From Poa pratensis (lineage: Eukaryota; Streptophyta; Magnoliopsida; Poales; Poaceae): DNA of 64,000 nucleotides. The DNA lies in the NCBI GenBank assembly GCA_947311845.1, contig CAMZMU010000063.1, positions 52,826,846 to 52,890,845 of the forward strand, in the 5' to 3' direction. This document shows positions 1-12,846 of the stretch, piece by piece (position 1 is the stretch's first letter; every line of letters begins with the position of its first letter). The notes below the pieces were generated by a model. The model was given only the letters and a program-made list of their open reading frames with translations, was not told the origin of the DNA and searched no databases. The translations under genes and the position numbers were made by a program.

Positions 1-1631
1 GATTTCTGAAATTAGAAACAGAAAATAAACGATCGGGGTAGCTAATTAGCTTTTTCCTTGGCCACAATTGTCAATGTATTTGGCGCAACTATGCTTTATC
101 ATGCAATAAATTCTATCACTGCAAGACCATCTTAGCTTTATGAAATGAAGTTAGTGATAGATTTAGTAAGAGTCCATCTGACAAGTATTTCTATAGGTGC
201 TATGGATGCGAATTACTAAGTGTCCGAAGAATCTCAAGGTGTTGTTTTCTATTTTGTAAAAATATGGTACCACATTCATAGACTAGCTTTTTAATTCTAT
301 AGAGAATAAATAATGGTAAGAATATTCATGTTTCTATTCGTACCACATTTAAGTGGCCAAATTATGGTAACCACTGCTCATAGCAGGTATTTATGAATGT
401 TATGCTCTCACAAGGATCTCATAGATCTTAATCTAATTTCATTTTTTCTTTAGCGATGTGGAGGGTATGAGGTCATGTTCTATAGAGATTAGGAATGGGT
501 TAAATTGGGTATGGCAAATAGTTTAGTTATGGCCTTGCGGGATCCAGAAGATAAATATTACATTCTTTTAGTGATCAAGGTTCCTATTGGTAGAAGAAAA
601 TAATGTGAGGTGGTTATTGATATTTACGGATTGTTCAACAAAGAAACCATAATTCCAGGCTAATGGTCAGTCAAAACACTTATTGGTGTAGCTAACAATC
701 CCAATATATAATCATGGAAAATGAAAACCACGACCACCATCGACATTCATCATTTTTCATTGATCTTCATAATAAAATATCAGCCTTAATTATAGGTGCA
801 CCAAGCATGAATATAACCATTTTATAGCTCTCATGGCACCAAGAATAATTGTACTCCGAACAAAGTACTGGATCTGATTTTAGGCCTAATAGACTAAGCT
901 ATTAGCTTAGCATGTAATATATACTCTGTTTTGTACATACTTCATAAATATTAATGTACCTTGAAAAACCTTGGAATCATAGCAATATCAGTGCTTATAA
1001 CATGCTACTGTTCCATACTAGGACAAGAAGTTTGCTCGAGAAAGCGGATCATGCATGGCTGGTGCCTTCTATCTAATATAGTTTGTTCGTACGGCGTTTG
1101 TCAAACTAATGGGCCAACATTAATTCTTCCGAATTAAGCTAATATTCAGCAATTAACTTTTGCATTATAATTTCAGATTGCAACCACTTACTCTGTTGCA
1201 AGAAACTCCATTTGTTGCTGAGGACCAAAGCGTACATAATTTATTTGGTCGGAAGAAATAAACAAGGGTAGAAGCTTACTAAAAAGGAAACGATGGTCCA
1301 AATCTTATCTTACCCTAACAAAGATATGAAACAAACAATGTTTAATAGTATCTTTGATTATTACTTCAACGGTAGCTAAATTCCATGATGCACTACTATC
1401 GACTATAATTAAAGATACCAATGTTTAGATGTTAGCAAGTGTTTCAATTTAAAGGTTTTGGGTTCATGGTAGATTGCTCGAGATTTTTATGAACTTAATT
1501 TTGCATAGAAATTATTAGACTATGTTCTACTTTTATTTTAAAGTATGTCCTGAAGTGAGAACATGCTTGAATGATAGTTTCAATCACTTTTGGTCAAGCT
1601 AGCCCGTGCGGATGCACGGGTTGCTGACTAG
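1..1631 (+). mobile_element. Helitron H3, 3' part (copy 1)
   Basis: This is the 3' half of the Helitron described at 33245-36681. It ends with a 7-bp-stem hairpin (CCCGTGC/GCACGGG) followed by 11 bases ending CTAG at 1631, then a host T, which is the standard Helitron 3' terminus. The 5' part lies outside the window on this copy. No Rep/helicase coding was seen. Confidence 0.7.
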
Positions 1632-1863
1632 TTTAGACACAATCTAAATGAACTTTATCTAACTACGGAGTTAAAATTAACAATGCTCATATCATGCATT
1701 CTCTAACTATGAAGTTAAATTAAAAATTTATGTCGAAAAACAAGCATATTTGAACATTTTAATTCACTAAGTATTTGGACATACTCTAGACGAAAAATTC
1801 CGACGGATTTCAACATTTCGAATTACAACGGGTGCGGCGTGCCGCCGCGCCAAATTCCACTAG
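1632..1863 (+). mobile_element. Helitron H2, 3' terminal segment (copy 1)
   Basis: This AT-rich tail is followed by a GC hairpin (8-bp stem with one G-T pair) and 12 bases ending CACTAG at 1863, then host T. It is the same end as at 36913. H3 is inserted just upstream, at 1631/1632. Confidence 0.7.
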
Positions 1864-2793
1864 TAGGTTCAAAGAACAGAGGCAGGATTAACACTCAAGA
1901 AAATTATTGTGAATATCATTATCAGTTCTTTATAATTCTGGTCAGATAAGATTATATGATCCCGAGAGAGATACTTCAATGATAGGATTGCAGCGCAGAT
2001 AAAGAGGCGCATTATGTACTTAAGATAGGCTTTTCTTATTCTAGATAGAGAACCGCAGACAAAAACAAGTGCACAATCACGTAAGTGGCAAAACTTAGTT
2101 GCGCACACACATGCAAGTTCAAGAGTTGAAAGCATGCCCTGGTTGAAAGTGCAAAGTGCAGCCATCCAGCTAGACGAAAAGGTGGAAAGAGCAAAGTGCA
2201 GGCAGCCAGGTAGGCAAAAAGGCAAAAGTACATGTGTGCTAAAGTTAACTTTTTGTGAGACCACTCGGGAGTCATGAAACCGTGATCTATGCAAAAGTTC
2301 GGCCAATAGCTCTGAGAATCTGAGTAAGCAATATTTTTAGCTTGGAGAGATTCGTGGTTGTCGTTACAGAATATAAGTTGGGGCAAAGATTGTCCACTCC
2401 TTATCGGACAGAAGAACGGCGATACTATTGAACCATCTTGGTTCCAATACTGGTGGATCCGCAAATATAAAAAATAGAACGCAAAACACTACAAAAGTTG
2501 CTCCTCTTCCATAGAAAATGAAATCCACAACGTTGCTTGCTAATTTCTATACAGGGATACAACATCACTAGATCATGCATATCCTCGGTGATGGATAAAA
2601 AGTACAGGTACGATGATACAACATCAGGGTGGACCGGTGGATACACATCACTAGATCATGCATTGAGTGGCGATTCTGTTCCACCAGCAGGCAGTCGATA
2701 TGTTAGTGCTCCGATAGAAACAAGCACACCCTGATTGAGACATGCTTAGCTTGATCTGGATCGGTTAGGGTACCGGTGAAAAATGCTTGGTAA
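1864..2793 (+). repeat. Intergenic unit U4, second part (copy 1)
   Basis: Non-coding sequence is shared with 15130-15493 plus 19861-20850 (U1) and with 30190-31200 (U3). Landmarks include the blocks GGTCAGATAAGATTAT, GTGCAAAGTGCAG and GGATAAAAAGTACAGGTACG. No open frame is conserved between the copies. It ends at TAA (2791-2793), where a Harbinger element begins. Confidence 0.75.
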
Positions 2794-3522
2794 GGGCATT
2801 TCTAGCCGATCCCCTAAAAGAGGCTAGAGAAGATTTTTGTTTCGGTTTAATCCTTTAATCCGCAGCTAGCCGATCCATTAAGACGGTTAGAGGAGAAAAA
2901 TTATAAGAGCCAGCCCCGAAAGGAGGCCCAAATATCTCAAATATACTCGATTGGCATTTATCAGAAAAAAATCTCGCCTTCTGCGCCACGCCACTTCCCG
3001 CCTACGCCGCTCGATCTCGTCGCCGCCAGGCAACGGCACCGATTGCTCCGATTCTAGCTGGAATGGAACCGGAGCCCTCTTCCTCGACCCCACTGCCCAC
3101 TCACTCCGGAATTGACCCACGCAGCCCCGCCGGTGACAAGGAAGGGGTCGGGGTAAAAATGTGGTGAGACCGACTGGCACGCCGCCTAGCAAGGCCACGA
3201 AGGACAGTGGCAAGGTCGCAGCAGCGACGGGGACGCCAGGCCGCCGTCCCCTGCCGACACCAAGCGGGCGAGGAATCCTTCGGAGGCCATGAAGAAGAAA
3301 AGGAAGGCAGCGACATCGACGACTCCTCTTGCTCGTACCCTGGCTTCGATGAGCCCCACGCCTCACCGTACGGCGCGTTCGGCTGCCTAAGGTGCCGCCG
3401 ATCTCAATTGCCCACCAACTGCTCGATGAAATGCCTAAGAGGTACGAATTTTTGGTCTTCTCTCTTCGGATGATGGAATGCGGTGTTGACTTGTTGTTTT
3501 ATTTTAGTGTAGTCCAGGTACG

Positions 3523-4117
3523 ATGGAGGTGGCCGATTTCATGACTCAATTGGATCAATCCTACTCCCTTTGCCTTGATGATCTCAACTATGATATGATA
3601 TATTCGATGAAGGTGGCCGAGGAGGAGGCTGATGATCTCGTTGGCACCTATGATTCACAAGGAAGCATGAAGAGATGCCGACCCAAAATTATTCCGCCCA
3701 AGAAGATATTGCTTTGTGCCATGTTTGACTGAATGTTTCACTTGATTCATCGGTTGGTACAAATCAAACAAATGATATGCGTTGGGGTAGGATCGAAGAG
3801 TACTACACAAGCACCATGGACATCGTGGGGGCACTATCCAAAAGCAATGTAACCGGTGGAGCAGTTGTGTTGATCAAGTGAACCTTGCACCACCGAGTGG
3901 GGTGCCTCTCACGGAGTATGGGCCTATCATTGAAGAGCTCTACAAGTAACAGAACAAAAAGGGTGAAGACAAAGGCTTTGCATTGCACCATTGGTACAAT
4001 AAAATAGCGTTTGAGGAGATGTGGATCCGGATATTAGGATGGATCTATCAAAAATGTCCCCCTTCTCTCTATGTTGACCATAGGAAGAAAATAGGCGTCC
4101 ATGACGGCCAACGGTAG
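3523..4117 (+). pseudogene. Harbinger ORF1-like (Myb/NAM-associated) protein relic, copy 1
   Basis: An open stretch from ATG 3523 to a stop near 3732 contains an acidic segment and SMKRCRPKI. Beyond several stops and frame changes the frames still read RWGRIEEYYTSTMD (around 3780-3825) and a segment like KGFALHHWYNKI with a later W (around 3970-4020). The W-RIEEYY and G-x-F-x-L-H-H patterns are typical of the plant NAM-associated or Myb-like accessory protein of PIF/Harbinger transposons. That protein helps the DDE transposase enter the nucleus and bind DNA. No transposase with a DDE triad is visible. The frame is broken at least four times, so it is inactive. Family assignment is from remembered patterns and is moderate. 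Confidence 0.45.
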
Positions 4118-4355
4118 TAGATATTGTAGTATGGAGACAAAATTTAATAACTAACATGTGCAATGTGCATTGTCAAAAGTGACATTCACTTACAGCTTCA
4201 GAATTCCATATGTTGTAGAGAAGAAAGGTCGGGAGCATGGTATCAATCAATGTCGCCGTGCGGTTAACTTGAGACATCGACGATCACCTTAAGTCTCATG
4301 CTTTTGAGCTTGAAGCTGCATGTCGAAAAAGATGTTAACATCCAAGATAATGGAT

Positions 4356-4413
4356 GCCCACGAGCTTGACTTCCGCACATAAAAGCCCACGAGCTCGACT
4401 TCCGCACATAAAA
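4356..4413 (+). repeat. 29-bp tandem duplication, two units
   Basis: Units 4356-4384 and 4385-4413 (GCCCACGAGC...) differ at one base (GCTTGAC versus GCTCGAC). The same pair occurs at 39406-39463. Confidence 0.85.
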
Positions 4414-4480
4414 GTCCGGGTGAACTTGTCCTGCTGCTCGGATTATGTGTTGGATCATTCCAAGGCTTATTTTAATCATG

Positions 4481-5888
4481 TATGGTGTAGAACTTTTTAT
4501 CCATATCGTGATACAAGATGTACATTATTGAAAACTCAACAAACAATGTCAACAATGTGTATCTTTAAAATATATATTCCCCTTGTTTATTGGTAACAAA
4601 AATACTTACTCTAATGCGTCTTGGTCATTGATTTGCGTGATGTAAGTATACATATGCTGGAAAACATGTCCAGCAATAAATGCTAGCCAATAGAAAGAAT
4701 AGTGCAAAAATAGTTGAACCAATAAATAGTTTATACCTATGTGATCATAATAGTTTCAATAGGTATACATCTGACAAACAAAAATAATGTTGGCTCAATC
4801 TTCGAGAAACTATACGATCACTTCAAATAGATGGATCAGATTTAATGATTATGATTCAGAATAAACTGAACTGACTTATGCTCTCTAAATATGCATAACT
4901 TTGTCATCCCAAGAAATGAACACGTAGTGAGATTACAAATGTACGACATTACTAATTTTTGTGTTTAGAAAGCAATCAAAAAAATAGACACACCATTCAG
5001 TCACATATATAAAAAAAACTATACTATAACTAGCACCGAACGAACACATACCCTTTCATGTGTACAACTAAAATCGAAAGAAAAGTCTTAAATGTATTGC
5101 TTCATCAGATGGGCGAGCTGCCCAACCTCGTCCCCACGGGTGGCGTGGTAGTTGGCAATCGTCGAGCGGTGAGAATGGTGTGTCAGGTGGTTGAGTCGAG
5201 GTTCACGACAGCTGCTCATCGGGGTAGTGAGGTGACAGGGTAGGCGGGGTAGAATTTAGGCGTACTGACATGTGTGGCCGCACATTGAGGCATCCCTTTT
5301 GCCATGACCTCGGCAACTACCAGCAACAAGCAAGCACACATAACACATCCCAGCAGCAAAGAAGCATGTCCACTAAACATAGAAGAGCAAGAAGCAGGCA
5401 AGCACAAAGCGGCGGCAGTGCACGAGGAACCGGTCTTCAGGCGTTAACTTGCTGGTGACAGGCGGTGACGAGCGGCGACACATGCGAGTCTGGACGACGG
5501 AGAGGGAGGCGGATGTAAGTTTTTTTAACAGCAATGTACATGGTTTAGTAGAAAATATAAGGTAATGTGCTAGGTTTTAGGATTAAGTATCTCTCGTATC
5601 TTCATTATCTTTACTCCAACTTGCTATTTTTTCTCTAACTCCAACCCAATTACAGTGGTTCGTTCGTTTCATTGTTACGTACCATCATTAGTTTGTTTCG
5701 CCCACCTTCCGTCCCGCTATTCTTTGTTAATATAAAAAGCGGCACGTAGTCATCGCTGGGCGCAGTACTTCTTGAAAAAAAAAAAGATGCTTCTTGACCT
5801 CTCAATGATGCTGTATGTAAATAAATCGAGTATTATCTAAATCGACCTCAAGACAGCCATCTCCGGACCTACCACGAGCTCGGCTCGT
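4481..5888. other. Unassigned spacer between Harbinger relic and element A (copy 1)
   Basis: AT-rich to about 5050, then GC-richer at 5100-5520. Only short unconvincing frames were seen. The last bases CTCGT (5884-5888) are the target of element A, so before insertion this was contiguous with the sequence now at 63424. No RNA gene or family was recognised. Confidence 0.5.
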
Positions 5889-7623
5889 TGATGCATGTAA
5901 AATGCATACATGAACTTTGCATTATTTTTACTTATATTCCAGTCATATTTGCATCATATAAGGGTTATATGTTTTTATAATGATTTTGGGAATATTTGAT
6001 ATGTTTCCTATTTTTATGGAATTAACCCTGCGCAGGCAGAAAACCCTATTTCTTTCCTTTAATGTTTCAGTGACCCAAACGACGTCCAAATCACCTGCAA
6101 ATTTACGAGCGTCAATATTTGGAAGGAAGAAGACTTGGGGGCGAAGGAAGCGAACAAGCGGAGCCCCGAGGGCCAAAAGAGGTGGGCCCACGCGGCCCCT
6201 GTACCTGGCCACGTGGGACCCCCCAAATTGGGCCTCGACGCTCCGTTGCCGTCGATCTTTCCTCCACCAACTCCGTTTTGACCTAAAAACACCTATAAAA
6301 ATTGTCCCCCGATGTTCCCTGGAAGGAGCGCCGCAGAAACACAGAAACACCGAAACAGAGACCTGGAGTTGCAGATTGGAGGGGGAAAACTCCGGCGGGG
6401 CGCTGCCGGCGTGGTCTCCATCTTCTCCAACAACTTCTCCACCGTCTCCATGATGAAGAGGGAGTAGTCCACCTCTGGACTATGCGTTTGTGGAAGTAAC
6501 TTATGTATCTCTCTCTCTCGAGCTTCACTAATTAGTACCGTATGAGCTGTTGATTACGGTCATCTATGTAATACCTTTGTGGTGGATCTTCTTATGAGTT
6601 AATATATGTTTGAGATTGCAATGGTTTTGTTTCAGTTATGAAAGTAGATGCATATTATGTACCCTGTTCTTATTTACTTGTTTTGATCAAGCATGTTTAT
6701 GAGAGCGCGTGAGGAGGAACGTGTGCATTAGTTGGAGTAACGGGGGGTGGCTAGTGCAGTGAACGTGAGAGAAAGTTCTGCGATCCACTTGGGTGTTTTA
6801 CCTTACTTTGTTGCCTCACTAGGGATAAAAAGAAATATCATGCTACCGGAGATGTGGGTGTGACCATTGCCACTACTCCATGACTAGATCTAGCATGTTC
6901 TTATTTTAACTTCATGTCATGATACTTATTGCTATATTCTGAGTTATCTTAATTACTGAGGTGTTATGATTTAGTTCGCATCTTGGTGGAGTATAAGAGA
7001 GACTAATAATCAAAAGGTCTCTATGTTAGGACGTGATGCCCATATAATTATAACTTGTCATTAATCTGTTGTGTTGCAATCTCATATGTCAACTCTAGTG
7101 TTCCATTGTCTACCACTTTATTAAAGAGATAGTGCATTTGTGAAACCATGAACCCCGGTCCATTTTTAATCATAAGAAACACCTTTCCAACCACTTTTAC
7201 CACTTACCATTTTCTGCCATTTAAAAATCCAAAAATATAAAAACACTTTTACATCTTGCATTCATCATATTAAACCCAAAAATATCATTTATCATTGCTA
7301 CCACCATCCTTGCATATTTATTTACCACCATTGCATATTTATTTCTTGTTTGCATTGCATATTATCTTGATATCATTCTCACACCTTGTGCTTAACAACC
7401 ACTAGGTGAGGTTGAGGACCAAAACATTTACTTTGTTTTGTAGGTAACCAAAAGAAGGATAGGAAAGATAAATCTTCACTACTGATTCCCCGAGAGTTCG
7501 ATATTAAACCCTCGAGTCACCCTCGTGGGGAAAACACGTCTTCCACTTACTACACACTCTGCACTTGGAGTCTCAACCTAACCCATTTACTTTTCACGCA
7601 GGTAACTACGTGAAGGGCCATCA
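5889..7623 (+). mobile_element. Element A, 5' LTR (copy 1)
   Basis: A 1735-bp LTR starting TGATGCATG and ending GGGCCATCA, so the ends are TGATG/CATCA. A TATA-like TATAAAA lies at 6294-6300. Compared with the LTRs at 40945-42688 and 53472-63418 it has private deletions (for example near 5970 and 6550) absent from both others. That points to sequence error at a contig end. Confidence 0.85.
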
Positions 7624-7634
7624 AGACTGTTTTC

Positions 7635-7652
7635 TGGCGCCGTTGCCGGGGA
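7635..7652 (+). other. Primer-binding site of element A (copy 1)
   Basis: TGGCGCCGTTGCCGGGGA, 11 bases after the LTR end. This is the tRNA-Asp-type primer site characteristic of the Athila lineage of Gypsy elements. Confidence 0.85.
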
Positions 7653-7882
7653 ATCATTGCTGAAAGGTTTATCCAAGGATATCTCACCAAGTCAATTTCA
7701 TCACCAACTTGTGCTAACACCTAAGCTTGGGGAGGTTGCACCTACGTGAGCATCATCTTATCCATCTTTACCTTCAACGCAATTTATCTTGTTTTGTCAT
7801 TGTCTTGCATTTGTTATTTCGGTTTGCATATTTATTTTCAGTTTTGCATAAAAAATTAAAAAACACATAAAAACATGCTAAA

Positions 7883-9632
7883 ATGGGAGAAAGAACTAAG
7901 TTGTGTGATTACACAAACACTCCAAATGATCAATTTATTGCTAGGCCCATTGCCACACCTAAGATAAATGCTGAGAGTTATGAGGTAAGTCCTAGTTTGT
8001 TGAACTTGATAACTAGGGAACAATTTGGCGGTAGTGCTATGGAGAATGCCTCTATGCATCTTCATGATTTTGTTGAAATATGTGACATGCAGAAATTTAA
8101 AAATATGGAAAGTGATATTCTAAAACTGAAGTTATTTCCTTTCTCACTTAGAGGAAAAGCTGAAGAGTGGATGCATTCATTACCTATTGATAGCATTAAA
8201 ACTCGGGATGATTTAAAAGAAGCTTTCATTAAGAAATACTATCCTCCTGTTAAAATTTTGCAAAATAGAAACAACATTCTTTCTTTTAGGCAAAATGAAA
8301 ACGAACATGTTGCTATGGCTTGGGATAGGATTAAACTTATGCTTAGAACTTGTCCAGCACACGGGGTCAATGAATGGACTATATTACACTCTTTTTACAA
8401 TGGTCTAAATTACATGTCTAGAAATATTCTTGATTCTGCTGCTGGAGGTGCTTTATGGGAAAAACTATAGTAGAAGCTAAGAACATATTGGAAAGTATTT
8501 TGCAAAACTATAGTCAATGGCATATTGATAGAGCACCTAATCCTTCTAAGAAAGTGAACTCCATAGAAGAACAAATGATTTGTCATCTAAAATGGATACT
8601 ATTCTTGCTTTCATTAATAAACAAAATATTGAAAATGTGCCTTTGCAAGAACTAGTTGGTAATAATCCTGAAAATATTGATGTCAACTTCATTATGAACT
8701 ATGGTAATAATGGGTATGGTAACAACAATTATAACTCTTATAATAAACCCCCATATGTGCCAAACAAATATGCTACTAGTAGTAATGTTTCTAGTGATTT
8801 GGAAAACGCCATTAGATAATTTATATCTACTCAAAAGGAGCCTAATAAAGAATTTATATCTAAGTTTGAAAGGGTAGATCAGTTCACTAAGGAAGTTTCC
8901 TCATTAAAGAACACCATTATAGCTCAAAAACATGAGGAAACAATTAAATATTGTCAAGAGGTTATAAATAAATCTTGGGAACATATTCATGAGCAAGAGA
9001 GAATTGCTAAGGAAACTATTATGGTAATGAAAGAAAAGAAAGTTGAAGAAGTTAAAATGCTTAGTGAAGTAAAGGATCCATTGCTTGACTTAGAGAATTG
9101 TAGCTTGCATGAATTAATATCTATCTTACAAAAATTTGCAAATGATCCTTCTATTAATGTTAACCAAGCTGGTTTTGGTACTTATATTGCTAATCATGTG
9201 TTAAAAGAAAAGATTGCTAGGTACAACCAAGAGGCTATGATACCACCTAAGCTTGGGGATGTATGGATTCCCAAAGTCCTAGTAACCATTGGAAAAGAGA
9301 CACACCATGCTATACTTGATCTAGGATCTAGTGTCTCTGTTTTATCTAAAGAACTATATGAAGTAGTTGAATTGAAAAATCTTGAAAAATGCTCTATTGA
9401 ACTTGCACTTACTGATGATTCCATTAAACATGCTTTAGGAAAAGTAAGTGATGTTTTGGTAGAGTTACATATGACATTTGTGCCTGTTGATTTTCTAATC
9501 ATGGATATGGGGAATAAAATCTCTAGTCCAATTATTCTTGGAAGAACTTTTCTTCGTACTACAGGTGCTATCATTGATTCAAAAGAAGGGAATGTGAAGT
9601 TTCAGTTTCCACACAAGAAATGCATGGAACAC
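7883..9632 (+). pseudogene. Gag-protease of element A (copy 1), broken
   Basis: This starts MGERTKLCDY. A Retrotrans_gag-type domain follows (LRGKAEEWMHSLP, then FIKKYYPP and AWDRIK), then an Asn/Tyr/Gly-rich linker where a CCHC knuckle might be expected. Last comes a retropepsin-like domain with DLGSSVSVL and IILGRTFLRTTGA. Breaks: a 1-base frameshift near 8450, an in-frame TAA near 8817 (both shared with copy 2), and a 1-base loss near 8573 that is private to this copy. The frame is cut at 9632 by the LTR of element B. Gag would form the particle and the protease would mature it. No reverse transcriptase or integrase follows. Confidence 0.8.
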
Positions 9633-11088
9633 TGATAACCCCCAAGAGCAAGGGATCACTGTAGCACCTCTCAATGTGGAAGTAAGGTATCGATCCGCAG
9701 GAGCAAGAAGGAAAAGTTATCTATTCCCTACAACTAAAGTGTCACAAGTTTTAGTTGATTATGCACTAAACAAGTTTAAGGAACAAGGTGGTTGATTTAA
9801 TGGATGGAAGTTTGATGTAACAAGGCAAGAATGTGGAAGTGTCCCAATCCTCTTCAATGCAAGAGGACAAGACAAAGGTTTTCTAGGATGCTTGGAAATA
9901 AGGCCTAGGGATCATACTTTCACTAGTGGACACTCCCAACAATTGAATACATAGATATTTCCTCTTCACTTTGCTACTCTGAACTATTCTCCCGTTGGAT
10001 AGAAATACCAATCTACTGCGTAGGGCTACAAGAGCACACCTTAAAGTCTGAGTGAACAAACACCACAATATCATAGAACACCAAGACCATCGTGTAGGGC
10101 TACAAAAGCACACCTTAAAGTCTGTCTTCCACATCTAGGGAACCCCAAGGTCACTATGAGTGCCCCAAAATAGTACTAAACAAACACCACAATTTTATAG
10201 TGACATCCAACACAAAGAATAACTCATGGTAAGTATTTCTGTAACCTTTAGCCTAAGAGTCACACACGGTGCGCACACTGTCAACTTCACACCATGGGAC
10301 AAAGGTGACTCCGGAAATTACATTAATAAAACCACTTGAGTAGCACAAACAATGAAGGAGAAACATCCATGAATTCAATTAGATTACAAAGCTCATGATC
10401 ACATAAAGATCACATCATGGGAGAGAGAGATGAACCACATAGCTACCGGTAGAGCCCTCAGCCCCGATGAAGAACTACTCCCTCCTCATCATGGGAGGCA
10501 GCAACGGCGATGAAGATGTTGATGATGAACACGCCGGAGGGGGGTGGAGCCCTCCGGAGGCGATTCCGGCGGCGTTTCCCCCCTCCGATCTTCTCCGGCG
10601 GCAGCCTTCTGCTCTCTGTTTCGTGGTTTGTGTTTCTCCGCCGCCTCCTTTCGCGAAACGCCAGGGGACCTTTTTTATAGGCGTTTTTAGGTCAAGACGG
10701 AGTCGGTGGACGAAAGATCGACGGCCACGGAGCTCCGAGGTGGAAACGAGCTGGGCCCACGCGGCCATGTACTTTAGGCCGCGTGGGACCCTCCCATTTC
10801 CAGCCTGTTGGGCTTCTGGTCTTCAATTTAAGCCCATTGCGTTCGTCTCGAAAATTCTGAACCGTGCTCTTTGACCTTGCCCTTTTTGGAGTCCCGAAGC
10901 TCCCGGAAAGTCTGAAACACTAAAAAAGACGTTTTCTGGAAAAACAGGGTTAATTCCAAATAAATGGGAAAACTATGAATATTCCCAAAATCATTATAAA
11001 ACATTGATATAACCCTTATATGATGCAAATATGATTGGAATATAAGCAATTAAAGTGCAAAGTTCATGTATGCATTTTACATGCATCA
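9633..11088 (-). mobile_element. Element B, 3' LTR (copy 1)
   Basis: A 1456-bp LTR in reverse orientation: on + it begins TGATAACCCCC and ends TGCATCA, preceded by AACAC (9628-9632). At several sites it agrees with B's other LTR (49546-51001) and not with its positional counterpart (44699-46155): the five-C run near 9640, TATCGATCC near 9690, and GTTTTCTGG near 10930. At others it agrees with the counterpart. It is therefore a mosaic. Confidence 0.85.
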
Positions 11089-12846
11089 ACATCCCCAAGC
11101 TTAATCCATGCTCGTCCTCGAGTATGAAGATGATAAAACTAACATGGACTTTGCAATTTAATACTTAACAATGAATCAAAGATGATTACTATTGCTACAT
11201 ATAGTCAAATGATTCATTCTTCAAAGGAGTAGCAATATGCAAATAGTTTATGAAGTGATATCAAGTATTCAAGACAAGGATGTTCATTGATAGTTCACAA
11301 AGTGTAACATGGTAGCAAGTAATATGGAACACATGTATGCATAATGATAAGTAGAACATCCTACAATGGTCATAGAGTGTAGATGAAAATCTGAATATGA
11401 AGGTGGACACTTTGGAAAGATGTAAGTGAGTAGAGGTAAAGCATGCATAAGTTTCATAACCTCCAAACTCTTCTACTTAAGTTAATGATTGCAATAAGGT
11501 ATTCATTGGTGTCAAGCTCTCATTGCCCCTATCATAGCATCTTGAATGATTAAGGTTAAAGTGAAAGCAAATATGAGTAGTGTGCTTGATAAAGAATGGG
11601 TTGAATGTCTCATGCCCCTTGAATACAAGTACTTACACCATGTGTTACTCAACTTGGGAAACAAAGCAAGTTCAATTAAATATCATTGTAAGCATAATAG
11701 TATCATCAAGAGCGTCAACTGGGGTACCTCTTGTCCCAAGATATGGAACAAGCCCATATCAAAATGACAAGACAAACAAACAAATGAACAATCTCAACAC
11801 CCTTTTTATTTACCATTGGAATAGTTTTTTATTGCAAGGTGTATCACAGAAGGTTCACCATAGTATGTAAGTAAATTTCCACCATGAATGATGCATGGCT
11901 TAGATTAGCGGCCCAGGCGTCTCTCTAACCATTTACACAAACTCATTTAAACTACTCTATTTCCACATTTATTTCAACATGATAAGCATCCATAGACAAA
12001 AGCACATGATATCAACTAAATGAGATGAAGAGCGTGTTGAAAGCTTGCCATGTGACAGCACATATGGGCTAACTTCCAACCCAAAACATTCATCAAGCCA
12101 CAAACATCATAATCTTAATCACAATGGGTCAAGTTTTATTATGCAAATAAAAAACATTGTGCATCAAGTTCGTGAGAGCTATATAACCAATTTTTTCCAT
12201 TGCAATCAATAACAAAACATTTTCATTCAGAGGTAAGATAACAAAACAACATGTTAAACATACTCGGAATAGCATAAAGCCAATAGGTAGATATGGTGGA
12301 CTCACTGGAATAACTTTGGTTGAAGGTGTTGGAAACAAGTTTTTGCTTGTTGGAGTTTTTGGGCTAGCAAAAGGGAGAAAGTTGACCATCTAGATGCATG
12401 CATGAGTGTCCATAGAACTAACTAATCCATGTTAAACCAAGTAAAATAACAATCAGCACCAAAACATGAATAAGTGATAGCTCTACAAAAAGAATTTGCA
12501 AACTATTACTCATAAACAAGCTCATGAATCATGCAACTATATGTATCATTAAAAATCAAGTCAAACATCCCTTTTCCCAATCTTATAAAAGCATCCAACA
12601 TATTTCAACCCATATTTCCAGTAGCTCTCTCATATATAATTGATAGTGTGGTGGTCTCTCAAGACTCAAACAAAAACAAAAACGACGCTCCAAGTTTATG
12701 CGATAAAGTGTTTCGATCGAAAAACAGAAGTTGGACGTGTGCAAACCGAGAGTGTGTAGGTCCAGCGGGGTTGTCTTCACATCCCCAAGCTTATGGTCTT
12801 CACCATCCTTGGATAGCTCTTGGTGCATCTCCTCCAATCCCTGTGA
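11089..12846 (-). mobile_element. Element B internal region, truncated at the gap (copy 1)
   Basis: This is the 3' non-coding internal part of B, equivalent to 46156-47919. It starts next to the LTR with a polypurine-like tract (rc of TCCCCAAGCTT). It stops at CCTGTGA before the N run, whereas copy 2 continues. The density of small indels against copy 2 is the highest in the window. Confidence 0.8.

Larger units (their letters stand above)
2794..4480 (+). mobile_element. PIF/Harbinger-like relic (copy 1)
   Basis: The left end GGGCATTTCTAGCCGATCCC directly follows TAA (2791-2793), the 3-bp target typical of PIF/Harbinger. The same flank in U1 (near 20835) reads through CTTGGTAAAAAATG without the element. 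It contains a GC-rich first exon-like segment (about 2960-3440) and a decayed ORF1-like coding stretch (about 3523-4117). No matching right terminus was found, so the right limit is arbitrary. The identical copy is at 37844-39530. Confidence 0.5.
1..12846. repeat. Copy 1 of a >12.8-kb near-identical direct duplication
   Basis: This stretch matches 35051-47919 in order and orientation. The offset grows from 35050 to 35073 through small indels. No difference was noticed in the first ~4.7 kb. Differences then become frequent, mainly indels of 1-6 bases, and are densest between 11 kb and the N gap. The match begins at the first base of the window, so its true left limit is outside. It ends exactly at the N run. 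The likeliest explanation is two contigs covering the same locus; a very recent real duplication is the alternative. Confidence 0.95.

Noticed and set aside
2887..3366. 159-codon minus-strand frame (and 37937-38416)
   Set aside because: Antisense to the GC-rich first segment of the Harbinger relic; no recognisable motif.
5980..6453. 157-codon frame in the LTR of element A (also 41039-41512)
   Set aside because: It spans the LTR promoter region and its third copy at 53582 diverges in frame. Not a gene.
1..12846. Treating the large duplication as a biological tandem duplication
   Set aside because: The 13-N junction, the match starting at base 1, ends inside elements, and indel-biased divergence rising to the gap all fit an assembly overlap better. 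Kept only as the alternative.
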